This document shows, one piece after another, positions 26,928 to 35,204 of a DNA stretch of 64,000 nucleotides. The notes beneath the pieces are model-generated. The model was not told where the DNA came from. It saw only the letters and a program-made list of their open reading frames with translations, and did not search any database. Origin of the DNA: Nocardia anaemiae NBRC 100462 (GTDB lineage Bacteria > Actinomycetota > Actinomycetes > Mycobacteriales > Mycobacteriaceae); the NCBI RefSeq assembly GCF_001612725.1, contig NZ_BDAZ01000041.1:1-64000 (forward strand), in the 5' to 3' direction. The position numbers were made by a program, and so were the translations under genes. The stretch's first letter is position 1; every line of letters begins with the position of its first letter.

Positions 26928-28250
26928 TCAGCGGATTCCTTCTTCGGTCGAACCGATTTGTTCGGGATGGAAGGCGAAGCGGCGGGCGACGGCCGAGATC
27001 TTCGCCAACGCGAAATCCAGCTGATCGCGGCTGAGGGTGGCCATCATGCTGACCCGCAGTCGCTGCTGTTCGCGCGGAACGGCCGGAAATTCGACGCCGT
27101 TGACGAAGACCCCCTCGGCGTGCAGCGCCGCGACGACCTCGGCGACGGCTAGGCGCTGCGGCACCAGGAGCGGGATGATCGCGGTCTGCGGATCGACAGC
27201 GAAACCCATTCGACGCAGCTCGCGCACGAAATAGTCGACATTGTCGTGCAATTGGCGGATCCGCTCCGGATGCGCGTCGATGAAATCGATGGCGGCGAGT
27301 ACCGAGGCGACGACCGCGGGCGCCAGCGATGCCGAGAACATGTACGAGCGCGCGAAGAACCGCAGCGTATCCACCAGATCCTTCGAACCGGCGACGAAGC
27401 CGCCGGTGGTGGCGAAAACCTTCGAGAAGGTGCCCATATACAGCTCGACCGATCCGGCCCCCATGCCGAAATGCTCAGCGGTGCCATGGCCTTTCGCGCC
27501 GAGCACACCGGTGCCGTGCGCGTCGTCGATGGCCAGCCAGGCCCCGAACGAATCGCACAGCGCCCGAATCTCCGGCAGTGGCGCGATATCGCCGTCCATC
27601 GAATACACGCCCTCGACGGCGACCACGATATTCGCGCCCGGATTGCGCCAGCGGATCTGCATGAGCCGGTGTCGCAGATGCCGGAGATCGTTGTGCTCGA
27701 AGGCCATCGAGCGGACCCGCCCGAGTTGGATGCCGTCGTAGAGGCTGGCATGGCTCTGCTCGTCATAGAGCAGGATGTCGCCCTTGCGCAGCAGGCCGGT
27801 CACCCAGCCCACATTGGCGGCGTAGCCGGAGGAGAACACCAGCGCGGATTCGCAGCCCTTGGTCTCGGCGAGGCGTTCCTCGAGCCGCCGGTGCACCGAG
27901 GTGGTGCCGTTGAGCAGTGGCGGTCCGCCGTGGCCGACACCGAATTCGCGCACGGCCCGGACGGCGGCCTCGACGATCTCCGGTTCGTTGCCGAGGCCGA
28001 GGTAGTTGTTCGACCCCAACATGATCAGGTCGCGAACCGTGCCTCCGTCGGGATCGCGAACCCGTACCACCGGTCCCGCCGGTCCGGTGATCTCACGCAG
28101 GACGAATCCGGTGCCGCGTGCGTTTGCGACGTAGGGACGGAATTCTTCGAAGCGCTGTTCGAAGGTGTGCGCGGCGGGATCGAGGTAGTGCTCGAGGCTG
28201 AAGTTCTCGCCGTGCGCGGTCTCGTGCGGTGCGGCTGCGGTGGATGTCAT
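26928..28250 (-). CDS. Alpha-oxoamine synthase (AONS/SPT family)
   Basis: A 440-residue fold-type I PLP enzyme of the 8-amino-7-oxononanoate synthase / serine palmitoyltransferase / KBL family. After about 45 N-terminal residues come LIMLGSNNYLGLGNEP, NGTTSVHRRLEERLAE, FSSGYAANVGWV, LYDEQSHASLYDG, the cofactor DDAHGTGVLG (about 242-250), and GTFSKVFATTGGF with Schiff-base Lys277. The glycine-rich GVGHGGPPLLNGT lacks the usual Arg. The family condenses an amino acid with an acyl thioester, losing CO2, to give an alpha-amino ketone; acyl-ACP can be the acyl donor. The 4-nt overlap with the phosphotransferase-like gene couples it to the cluster. It is not next to other biotin genes, so biotin synthesis is unlikely. 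Confidence 0.9.
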   Translation of the reverse strand: MTSTAAAPHETAHGENFSLEHYLDPAAHTFEQRFEEFRPYVANARGTGFVLREITGPAGPVVRVRDPDGGTVRDLIMLGSNNYLGLGNEPEIVEAAVRAVREFGVGHGGPPLLNGTTSVHRRLEERLAETKGCESALVFSSGYAANVGWVTGLLRKGDILLYDEQSHASLYDGIQLGRVRSMAFEHNDLRHLRHRLMQIRWRNPGANIVVAVEGVYSMDGDIAPLPEIRALCDSFGAWLAIDDAHGTGVLGAKGHGTAEHFGMGAGSVELYMGTFSKVFATTGGFVAGSKDLVDTLRFFARSYMFSASLAPAVVASVLAAIDFIDAHPERIRQLHDNVDYFVRELRRMGFAVDPQTAIIPLLVPQRLAVAEVVAALHAEGVFVNGVEFPAVPREQQRLRVSMMATLSRDQLDFALAKISAVARRFAFHPEQIGSTEEGIR

Positions 28251-30970
28251 GAGCTGTGTTCCTGAACGATGGTTGCGGTTCCGGCCTTGCCGTCGAGAAT
28301 CAGCACATCCCCGCTGGCGACCAGCCGGGTGATGCCCGGAACGCCGACGACGGTCGGTATGCCGAGTTCGCGGCCGATAATGGCGGTGTGTGAGAGCGGG
28401 CTGCCCTTCTCGCTGACCAATCCCCCGGCGGCCACCATCAGGAAGACCCAACCGGGATCGGTACTGGATGCGACGAGGATCTGACCGTCGACGACCACAT
28501 CCGGCTCCGGAGTGGTCAACACCAGCGCGGGGGCTTCGACTCGGCCTGGCGCACAGCCGATTCCGTGCAGCACGCTGCCGGAGTCCCCGGTCGAGGCGGG
28601 ATGGTCGAAGGTCGGATCATTGATGCCGACGGCCGCGATTCCGGCCGTGACGATCCGCGACGGCAGCTGCTCGGCGCGCCACCGCTCGTGATCGCTCTTG
28701 CGGGTGGCGACCGTGCGCGCCGCATCGGTGTCGACCGCGGTGCCCCGGGTGAGGGCCGCGATCTCCTCGTAGGTGAGCCAGAAGATATCGCGCGGGTCAT
28801 CGAGCAATCCGGCCGCGTGCAGCTGCCTGCCGTACTCCCGGAAAACACGCTTGACCAGGCCGAACGAGCGACTGCGACCCAGCCGCATATTCTCGCGCTG
28901 TTTCACGTGCTCGCGCGCGCGGCCGAGGGCGAACCGGAATGCCAACCGTTGCGGCAGCTTGCCACGGAACAGCTTCGCAGCGGTGCGTTCCGCCTCGTGC
29001 CGGATCTGCTTCTCGCGGGCCGCCATCTCGTCGATGTTCTGACCGCCACGCAGGTAGTTGCGCAGCATAGGAACCAGTCGCTCCGGATGTTCACCGAGCG
29101 GATCGGTTTCCAGCTTCAGCTCGTCGACGGTGCGGTCGCCGAACAATGCGATATGCCGCAGGCACGCGCTGTGGAACTCGGCGAATTCGGGCTGTGATAG
29201 CGCTTTCCACACCTCATGCGGTTCCAACGGTCCCTCGAACAGCTCACGCAGCGCGGCATCGGTCCGGACGATCGCGGTCAATGCGAGCGCCGAGCGGACC
29301 GGGTCCACGCTGTCGACACCCTCTTCGCCGCAGAACAATTCGTTACGCAAGGTGATGGCGGCCGTTTCGGTGAGGCCTTCGCGTTCCAGCAGCAGACCGA
29401 CGACGTGGAACATCTGCTGGGCCAGAAAGTCATTGAAGATCTGTACCGCGTAGGCGGGCACGAGTTCGTGCAGGCAGCGTTCCATCCATTCCAGCAGTGC
29501 CTCCGGATCCCGTTCCCGCTCCGGTGTTTCCGAGTTCAGTCGGTGGTCCAGATCGGTGGTGAAGTTCTGGAGTTCGGTGAAGAACGCGCGCAGCCGTCGC
29601 GGTAGCCGCAACCAGCCAGCGGCAATGATGGCGGCGATACGCAAACGCAGCAGATACATCTGGGCCCGGGCCAGACCGTGTTTCGGCGCGGCCGGTCGCT
29701 GGTAGCGGTTCTCGATATTGAGTGCCGCCTCCCAGCCTTCGATGGCGAACTCCATGCCGGGTATCTGCAGGAACAGCCGGTACCAGTTGCTGATGTTGTA
29801 GTAGATGCGGCCGTGCGCGGTGCCGACCAGATAGGGGTAGAGGCTCGCGGCATTGCGTTCGACGATGGCATCGGTGGCACCGAAATCCTTGTGGCAGGCT
29901 CGGAATACCTGCTCATAGGCGTTTCGTAGGATCGAGAAGGTCAGTGGGCTGGACAGACCTGGGTAGGACTCCGCGACATTGACGTTGTCGAAGATCGTTT
30001 CGCGGGCACCGGTCGCGGTGATGGGACGGGCCTGGAGCAGATACAGCACGCCATCGGAGTCATAGGCCCATTCGATATCCTGTGGCGCGCCGAAGGATTC
30101 GGCCAATCCCGTTGCCGTATCGACGAGTTCGAGCACCTGCGCGTCGGCGAGTGCCTGATCGGTGACGGCGGCGATCTGTTCGACGACCGTGCCGGAACCA
30201 TCGCCCGCGACCACGACCCGGCTCTGCTTCTCGGCCACCGAACGGGACACCACCCTGCGCGCGGCGGTGTCGACGAAATAGGTATCGCATTCGACGGTTC
30301 CGGCGACCACGCCTTCGCCCAGACCGAGCGCCGCCGAGACGACGCCCTCGTCCGGGTCGCCGGTCTGCGGGTTGCAGCTGAAGACGACACCGGAGACCGC
30401 GCTGTCGATCAGCACCTGAACCAGGACGGCGCAGTCGATCTCGGTGTTGTCCAGTCCACGATGTGCTCGATAGAACAGCGACCGCTCCGAATAGGCCGAG
30501 GCGAGCACCTCCAGCACGGCCACCGATACATCGGCCGGGGCGATATTGAGCAAGGTGTCGAGTTGGCCCGCGAAGGAGTCGGTCGCCGAATCCTCGCCGC
30601 TCACCGACGAGCGCACCGCCAGCCGCGCACCGGATTGTGCTGTGCGATCAACGATTTCGCGTACACCCGCGGCCAGCTCGGTGTCGATATCCGCCGGGAT
30701 TTCCTGATCGAGGATGATCCTGCGGATCTCCCCCGACACCGCACGCAACGACGCGGGGTCGGTGTGTTCGAGTGAAACCAGCGCCGCGGCAATGGGTTCA
30801 CGGATCGGTCCGAGGATGCGCGCACAAGCGGTGGCGCCGAGCACCACGAACGGTGGCACCCGATGGCCCGCCGCCACCAACCTGCCGAGATTCGCGGCCT
30901 TGGCACCCACTTGCGCCGCCATCGTCGCATCGGCCGCCAGTGCGATATCGCTGACTATTGTTCCGGTCAT
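28247..30970 (-). CDS. Phosphohistidine ATP-grasp enzyme (rifampin-phosphotransferase/PigC-like)
   Basis: A 907-residue protein with a PEP-synthase-like N-terminal ATP-grasp half and a mobile phosphohistidine domain, but no PEP-binding TIM barrel. The N-terminus (1-325) has VGAKAANLGRLVAAGHRVPP, LAVRSSVSGEDSATDSFAG and IEWAYDSDGVLYLLQARPIT. A helical substrate region of about 430 residues follows. The last about 110 residues hold GIGCAPG and KGSPLSHTAIIGRELGIPTV with the carrier His861. This layout is shared by rifampin phosphotransferase and by the condensing enzymes PigC/RedH/TamQ of prodiginine and tambjamine synthesis. It may phosphorylate or ATP-dependently join pathway products. A second copy is a module of the 2015-aa protein. 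Confidence 0.85.
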   Translation of the reverse strand: MTGTIVSDIALAADATMAAQVGAKAANLGRLVAAGHRVPPFVVLGATACARILGPIREPIAAALVSLEHTDPASLRAVSGEIRRIILDQEIPADIDTELAAGVREIVDRTAQSGARLAVRSSVSGEDSATDSFAGQLDTLLNIAPADVSVAVLEVLASAYSERSLFYRAHRGLDNTEIDCAVLVQVLIDSAVSGVVFSCNPQTGDPDEGVVSAALGLGEGVVAGTVECDTYFVDTAARRVVSRSVAEKQSRVVVAGDGSGTVVEQIAAVTDQALADAQVLELVDTATGLAESFGAPQDIEWAYDSDGVLYLLQARPITATGARETIFDNVNVAESYPGLSSPLTFSILRNAYEQVFRACHKDFGATDAIVERNAASLYPYLVGTAHGRIYYNISNWYRLFLQIPGMEFAIEGWEAALNIENRYQRPAAPKHGLARAQMYLLRLRIAAIIAAGWLRLPRRLRAFFTELQNFTTDLDHRLNSETPERERDPEALLEWMERCLHELVPAYAVQIFNDFLAQQMFHVVGLLLEREGLTETAAITLRNELFCGEEGVDSVDPVRSALALTAIVRTDAALRELFEGPLEPHEVWKALSQPEFAEFHSACLRHIALFGDRTVDELKLETDPLGEHPERLVPMLRNYLRGGQNIDEMAAREKQIRHEAERTAAKLFRGKLPQRLAFRFALGRAREHVKQRENMRLGRSRSFGLVKRVFREYGRQLHAAGLLDDPRDIFWLTYEEIAALTRGTAVDTDAARTVATRKSDHERWRAEQLPSRIVTAGIAAVGINDPTFDHPASTGDSGSVLHGIGCAPGRVEAPALVLTTPEPDVVVDGQILVASSTDPGWVFLMVAAGGLVSEKGSPLSHTAIIGRELGIPTVVGVPGITRLVASGDVLILDGKAGTATIVQEHSS

Positions 30971-32370
30971 TGCGCGGCCTCCTGCATGGTCTCGACCTTC
31001 GGCACCGCGGACGCACGCCGGGTGAGCCGCACGAGTACCGGATCGGGGGTATTGGAGATCTCCGGGTTCTCCCGCACCCGCATCCCGTTGACGAGTTCGA
31101 TGTCATAGCGGGCCAACAGCATTGCGATGCCGACCCGCACCTCCATCAGCGCCATATGCTGGCCGACGCACAGATGCGCGCCCCAGCCGAACGGGAAATA
31201 CCGGAACGGTGGACGGGCCTTGGTCTGGTCCTTGGTGAACCGGTCGGGATCGAAGGTCAGTGGTGAGTCCCAGAATTCCGGGAAACGATGGTTCACGAAC
31301 GGGCTGATCACCACGATCGCGCCGGGTCGCAGATCGAAGCGGTCGAAGCTGTCCGGTTCGATGGCGGTGCGGCTGAATGCCCACGCCGGTGGGTGCAGGC
31401 GCATGGCCTCGTCGATCGCGCGCCCGGTCAGCTCCAATGCTGGCAGTGCCCGGTCGACGCCGTCGGTCACCGCGAGTGCGATATCGATCTCGTCGCGGAC
31501 CCGCGCGAGCACCGCCGGGTTGTAGGCGAGTTCGTAAATGGTCCACGCCAGCGCGCCGCCGGTGGTCTCGTGTCCGGCGAGTAGGAAGGTGAGCACCTCG
31601 TGACGCAGTTGCGCGTCATCCATGGCGTGCCCGGCATCATCGCGGGCCGCAAGGAGTCGGGCCAGCAGGGACGTCGCTTCGGTATCGGCGTCCCGGTGCC
31701 GTTGAATAACACTGTCCACCACGCGATGTAGGCGTTCCCGGACGCCATGGAAACGGCGGTTGGCCGGTGTCGGCACCGTCGGTGACACCTGGATGGGTGC
31801 GGCCATGTGCCGCATCACCCACGAAACACCTTCGCGCACATCGTCTTCGATCTGCGGCAGTACGCCATCGATATCGGAGCCCATCACCGCGCGGCACACC
31901 ACATCGGCCGCGAAGCCCATCATTTCAGGGACCAGGTCGAAGGCCGCACCCGTCGCGGCGTACGCGTCGAGGCGATCGAGCATCCGCTGTCCGCACTCGA
32001 CCATGAGCGGGATCTCGGTATCCACGTGGCGGCGGGAGAACGCGGGTTTGATCAGAGCGCGCTGGCGCTTCCAGAGCTCACCGCCGCTGGTCAGCAGTCC
32101 GGGTCCGAGCAGGTAGTTCAGACTCTGATAGCTGATGCCCTTCTCGTACTTCGCCGCATTGGCGACGAGCACCTGATTGATGTGCTCCGGCTCGACGAGC
32201 AGATGCAGCTGCTGATGCACCAGTCGCAGCCGGACGCTGCCACCGTGTGCGACGGCCTGCTCGTAGAACAGCGTGAGCGGGTCGGCTCGGTAATCCGGAT
32301 ACGCACCCAGTGGGTGTCGCAGTGCGGGACCGCCGAGTCGACGGCCGCCGAACTTCGGCTGCACGCTCAT
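30967..32370 (-). CDS. Cytochrome P450
   Basis: A 467-residue P450 with the I-helix LLAGHETTGGALAW, the K-helix EAMRLHPPAW (ExxR), and the haem loop FGWGAHLCVGQH (FxxGxxxCxG, Cys thiolate). The N-terminus lacks a membrane anchor, so it is soluble and needs a ferredoxin/reductase, which may be elsewhere; see the possible ferredoxin remnant at 22959-23054. The length and the PFRYFPFGWG run resemble the fatty-acid-like/CYP102-CYP110 side more than typical macrolide P450s. It overlaps the next gene by 4 nt. It probably hydroxylates or desaturates the lipid chain or the assembled product (inference). Confidence 0.9.
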   Translation of the reverse strand: MSVQPKFGGRRLGGPALRHPLGAYPDYRADPLTLFYEQAVAHGGSVRLRLVHQQLHLLVEPEHINQVLVANAAKYEKGISYQSLNYLLGPGLLTSGGELWKRQRALIKPAFSRRHVDTEIPLMVECGQRMLDRLDAYAATGAAFDLVPEMMGFAADVVCRAVMGSDIDGVLPQIEDDVREGVSWVMRHMAAPIQVSPTVPTPANRRFHGVRERLHRVVDSVIQRHRDADTEATSLLARLLAARDDAGHAMDDAQLRHEVLTFLLAGHETTGGALAWTIYELAYNPAVLARVRDEIDIALAVTDGVDRALPALELTGRAIDEAMRLHPPAWAFSRTAIEPDSFDRFDLRPGAIVVISPFVNHRFPEFWDSPLTFDPDRFTKDQTKARPPFRYFPFGWGAHLCVGQHMALMEVRVGIAMLLARYDIELVNGMRVRENPEISNTPDPVLVRLTRRASAVPKVETMQEAAQ

Positions 32371-32405
32371 GACTGCGCCTCGCTGGCGCTCGGATGCACG
32401 CTCAT
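32367..32405 (-). other. 12-codon mini-ORF coupling FAAL to P450
   Basis: Its ATG overlaps the FAAL stop and its TGA overlaps the P450 ATG, both as ATGA, so ribosomes could pass FAAL to mini-ORF to P450 without a gap. It encodes MSVHPSASEAQS, and the P450 itself starts MSVQP. The two ATGAGCGTGCA starts look like a small duplication of the P450 start region. It is a likely coupling device or duplication scar, not a functional protein. Confidence 0.45.
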
Positions 32406-34117
32406 CCCACGCCCCCCGCGCCGACCAGATCGCCCTCGACCAGGAACAGCCGTCGGGCCTCCGCGCGCTGCACCTTGCCGCTCGTCGTCTTCGGGATGCT
32501 GCGCGGCGGCACCACCCGGACCCCGGCGGGCAGCACACCGGTACGCTTGCTCACCGCTACCCGCACCGCTCGGCGCAACGCATCGTGTTCGGTCGCCTCC
32601 GCATCGGATTCGACAATGAGATGCAACTCCTCCGAGAGCCCTGCGGTATCGGCGTGACCGACAGCCGCGACACCGCCGAGGCGTACACCAGCGACTTCCT
32701 GTGCGGCGAGCTCGAAATCGGTCGGCAGGTAGTTCGCGCCGCGGATGATGATCAGATCCTTGTGCCTGCCGGTAATGCGCAGCCGACCGTCGCGCAGATA
32801 GCCGATATCGCCGGTGTCCCACCAGCCGTCCCGATTGGCGGCCGCCGTCTCTTCCAGCAGCCGGAAGTAACCGAGCGTCATCGACGGGCCGCGGAATTGG
32901 ATGCGACCGACCACGTCCGCACCGCAGACAGCGCCGCCCTCGCCGACGATGCGTACCTCGGTGCCGGGCAGCGGTGCGCCGCAGTCGACGATACGCATCG
33001 CATCGTGGTCGTCTTCCGGAATATCCAGGGCCACACCGTTTCCGGTGAGTGCCCGGCGTGACACCGAGTCGTAGGCGACCGGCGCGTGCGGCCGGTTCAC
33101 GGTGACGGCCAGGGATGCCTCGGCCATACCGTAGCAGGGGACCAGCGCGTCATTCGGCAGTCCCCAGGCCGCGAAACGGTCGACGAAGCTCTGCACGGTC
33201 GGCGGATGGATCGGCTCGGCACCGCAGAACAGGAACCGCCAACTCGACAGATCCACACCATCGAGTTCGGCGTCGGTAACCCGCGCCGCCGCGTATCCGT
33301 ACGCGAAATTCGGTGCGGCCGTGAATGTTCCGCGATACCGGTCAACGGCACGCAACCAATCCCCCGGGCTGCGCAGGAATCGGCTCGGCGGCATGAGCAC
33401 CGCATCGATACCACGGAATACCGGCGTGAGGAACCCGCCGATCAGCCCCATATCGTGATGCAGCGGCAGCCAGCCGACCCAGGTATCGCCCGTCCCCATC
33501 GCGGCCGCCTGTGCGATCTGTTCGCAGTTGGCGGCCAGATTCGCGTGGGTGATCTGCACCCCCTTCGGCGTCCCCGTCGAACCGGAGGTCGCCTGGATGA
33601 ATGCCAGATCCCCTGGTTCGGGGAGTCTCGGTGGCAGCGTCGGCGTGTCCGGTGAACAGGCCCAGGCGTGCAGCACATCGCCATCGATGGCGGCCACGAC
33701 GTCCGGCAGTGCTCCCCCTGCGAGCACCGACCGGGTCGCGACCACCGCCGCGGGTTCCAGATAACCGAGTAGCCGAGTGAACTTGTCGCGGAAGATATCC
33801 GCCGAACCGAACCCGCCCGGCGTCGCGACCGCGGTCGGCACCGCGCCGAGCATCAGCGCACCGAAGAACGCCGTGACGAACTCCGGGGAGGTGGGCAGAC
33901 ACAGCATCACCCGATCTCCCGGCTGGACCCCCTCGGCGGCCAATGCGGCCGCGGTTTTGCCCGCCGCGGTCGCGAGGTCGTCGTGCCGCCAGGCGATTTC
34001 ACCGTCGGCGTCGCCGCGCTCCGGTACGAAAATGGTGGATGGCGCCGATGTCGCACGCTCGGCATTGGCAAGTAGCGCGTGCACGATGGTCGGATGCTCC
34101 GGAACCAATGCCGTCAC
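32402..34117 (-). CDS. Fatty-acyl-AMP ligase (FAAL)
   Basis: A 571-residue ANL-superfamily enzyme. It has [19 protein letters not shown] (P-loop), GWLPLHHDMGLIGGFLTPVF (the FAAL-typical LPLxHDMGLIGG), CYGMAEASLAVTV, the GWWDTGDIGYL Asp and a C-terminal PKTTSGKVQRAEA with the catalytic Lys. FAALs make acyl-AMP and pass the acyl chain to an ACP rather than to CoA. The GTG at 34117 overlaps the stop of the preceding ACP gene by 4 nt, so that ACP is the natural acceptor. It should prime the cluster with a fatty acid, as TamT does in tambjamine synthesis. Chain length cannot be read from the sequence. Confidence 0.92.
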   Translation of the reverse strand: MTALVPEHPTIVHALLANAERATSAPSTIFVPERGDADGEIAWRHDDLATAAGKTAAALAAEGVQPGDRVMLCLPTSPEFVTAFFGALMLGAVPTAVATPGGFGSADIFRDKFTRLLGYLEPAAVVATRSVLAGGALPDVVAAIDGDVLHAWACSPDTPTLPPRLPEPGDLAFIQATSGSTGTPKGVQITHANLAANCEQIAQAAAMGTGDTWVGWLPLHHDMGLIGGFLTPVFRGIDAVLMPPSRFLRSPGDWLRAVDRYRGTFTAAPNFAYGYAAARVTDAELDGVDLSSWRFLFCGAEPIHPPTVQSFVDRFAAWGLPNDALVPCYGMAEASLAVTVNRPHAPVAYDSVSRRALTGNGVALDIPEDDHDAMRIVDCGAPLPGTEVRIVGEGGAVCGADVVGRIQFRGPSMTLGYFRLLEETAAANRDGWWDTGDIGYLRDGRLRITGRHKDLIIIRGANYLPTDFELAAQEVAGVRLGGVAAVGHADTAGLSEELHLIVESDAEATEHDALRRAVRVAVSKRTGVLPAGVRVVPPRSIPKTTSGKVQRAEARRLFLVEGDLVGAGGVG

Positions 34118-34368
34118 TGCGCACCCCGCACGTAACGGACGATCTCGCCGACCGTGTTCAATTGTGCCGCAGCGTCTTCCGGAATGACGATGCCGAATGC
34201 CTGCTCCAGCTGAATGGTCAGCTCGATAGCGGTCGGCGAATCCAGTCCGTAGTCGATCAATTGCGCGGACGCGTCGATTTCGTCCGCCGAAACCCACAGC
34301 ACCTCACCGACAATGGCGCGCACCCGCGCCTCGATCTCGGTGGCCGGGGTATCTGCCTGTGTATTCAC
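34114..34368 (-). CDS. Acyl carrier protein (ACP2)
   Basis: An 84-residue acidic carrier protein with the phosphopantetheine site YGLDSPTAIEL (Ser44) and the usual four-helix spacing (VRAIVGEVL, LIDYGLDS, IELTIQLEQAFG, TVGEIVRYV). It sits between the kinase-like gene and FAAL with 4-nt overlaps on both sides. It probably holds the fatty acyl chain delivered by FAAL for the oxoamine synthase or the AAR-like reductase domain. It needs a phosphopantetheinyl transferase from elsewhere. Confidence 0.92.
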   Translation of the reverse strand: MNTQADTPATEIEARVRAIVGEVLWVSADEIDASAQLIDYGLDSPTAIELTIQLEQAFGIVIPEDAAAQLNTVGEIVRYVRGAQ

Positions 34369-35204
34369 CCGAGTAACTTCCCTTCCGTCACGCAGGCGCG
34401 GACCGACTCCTCGAGATCGACACCGTCGCCGGTGTCGATGCGGTGGAAACCCACTTCGGGGAAGGCCACCGCGAGGGTGTCGCGCACCTGTAGATATCCG
34501 TCACGCAGGGCCGCGAGCCGCTCTGCTGTTTCGTGGGCCTCCTTCGGCCCATTCCCGGAGCGTTCCGCGCACCGCGCCGCGGCCTGTTCCGGCGGTGCGT
34601 CCAGCCAGAGCACCGCATCGGGCAATCTGGTGCGAAAACGGTCGGCGAAGCCGGGCACGGATTCGGTCACATCCCGGCGCACCAGATCCGCGATCTCCGA
34701 CAGCAGCTCCCAGATATCCGGGGAGCTGCCCAGGCGCGTGGATTCCGACCGCTGCCAAGCGAGGATGTCCTCGAAGGTGCCCGGCCGGTGGCGCTGCAAC
34801 ACGGCCGCGATCTCGTCCGCGCGGTCGTGCCCGTTCCATTCCGGGCGGGCCAGCGCGACATACAGCGGCCCGTAGACCAACAATTCGATCAGCGGATGCC
34901 GCTCGAATACCAGCACGTCCGGCGACCAGGTGGTCAGGAAGTGCCGCTCTACCGGACCGAACAGCGTCATCTGCAGATACATCGCGGTGGCCTTCATTTC
35001 CAGGCTGCCGATTTCATCGCATCCGACGCTGAAGGCCTTGAGCTGCTCGGATAGGTCGGTCAGCGGCACATTCCTGGTGTTGTGGAAGTCCGGACAGGTC
35101 ATCGAGGCGAAAGAGCCGGTGTCCGGTGCCGATTCGCGCAGCCGGGCCATGACCGAGGATTTGCCCGAACCGTCGATACCGACGATCGCGACGCGTCGGG
35201 TCAC
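34365..35204 (-). CDS. Thymidylate-kinase-like P-loop kinase
   Basis: A 279-residue P-loop protein starting RRVAIVGIDGSGKSS (Walker A at residues 9-16), with WSPDVLVFERHPLIELLVYGP (a DR/ER-type Walker B position) and LPDAVLWLDAPPEQAAARCAER (lid-side LDxxPE.AxxR of TMK). It is longer than true thymidylate kinase (about 210 residues) and the nucleotide-binding residues of dTMP kinases are not obvious, so it may phosphorylate another acceptor. It overlaps the 2015-aa gene and ACP2 by 4 nt each. A second domain of the same type ends the 2015-aa protein, so the two could act as a pair. Confidence 0.82.
   Translation of the reverse strand: MTRRVAIVGIDGSGKSSVMARLRESAPDTGSFASMTCPDFHNTRNVPLTDLSEQLKAFSVGCDEIGSLEMKATAMYLQMTLFGPVERHFLTTWSPDVLVFERHPLIELLVYGPLYVALARPEWNGHDRADEIAAVLQRHRPGTFEDILAWQRSESTRLGSSPDIWELLSEIADLVRRDVTESVPGFADRFRTRLPDAVLWLDAPPEQAAARCAERSGNGPKEAHETAERLAALRDGYLQVRDTLAVAFPEVGFHRIDTGDGVDLEESVRACVTEGKLLG

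Noticed and set aside
26928-28250. Oxoamine synthase as biotin BioF
   Set aside because: No bioA/bioD/bioB nearby; it is embedded by 4-nt overlap in a lipid/ACP cluster, so a pathway-specific role is more likely.
27246-28265. Long plus-strand frame of 339 codons
   Set aside because: Antisense to the oxoamine synthase, which has full catalytic motifs; treated as a shadow.
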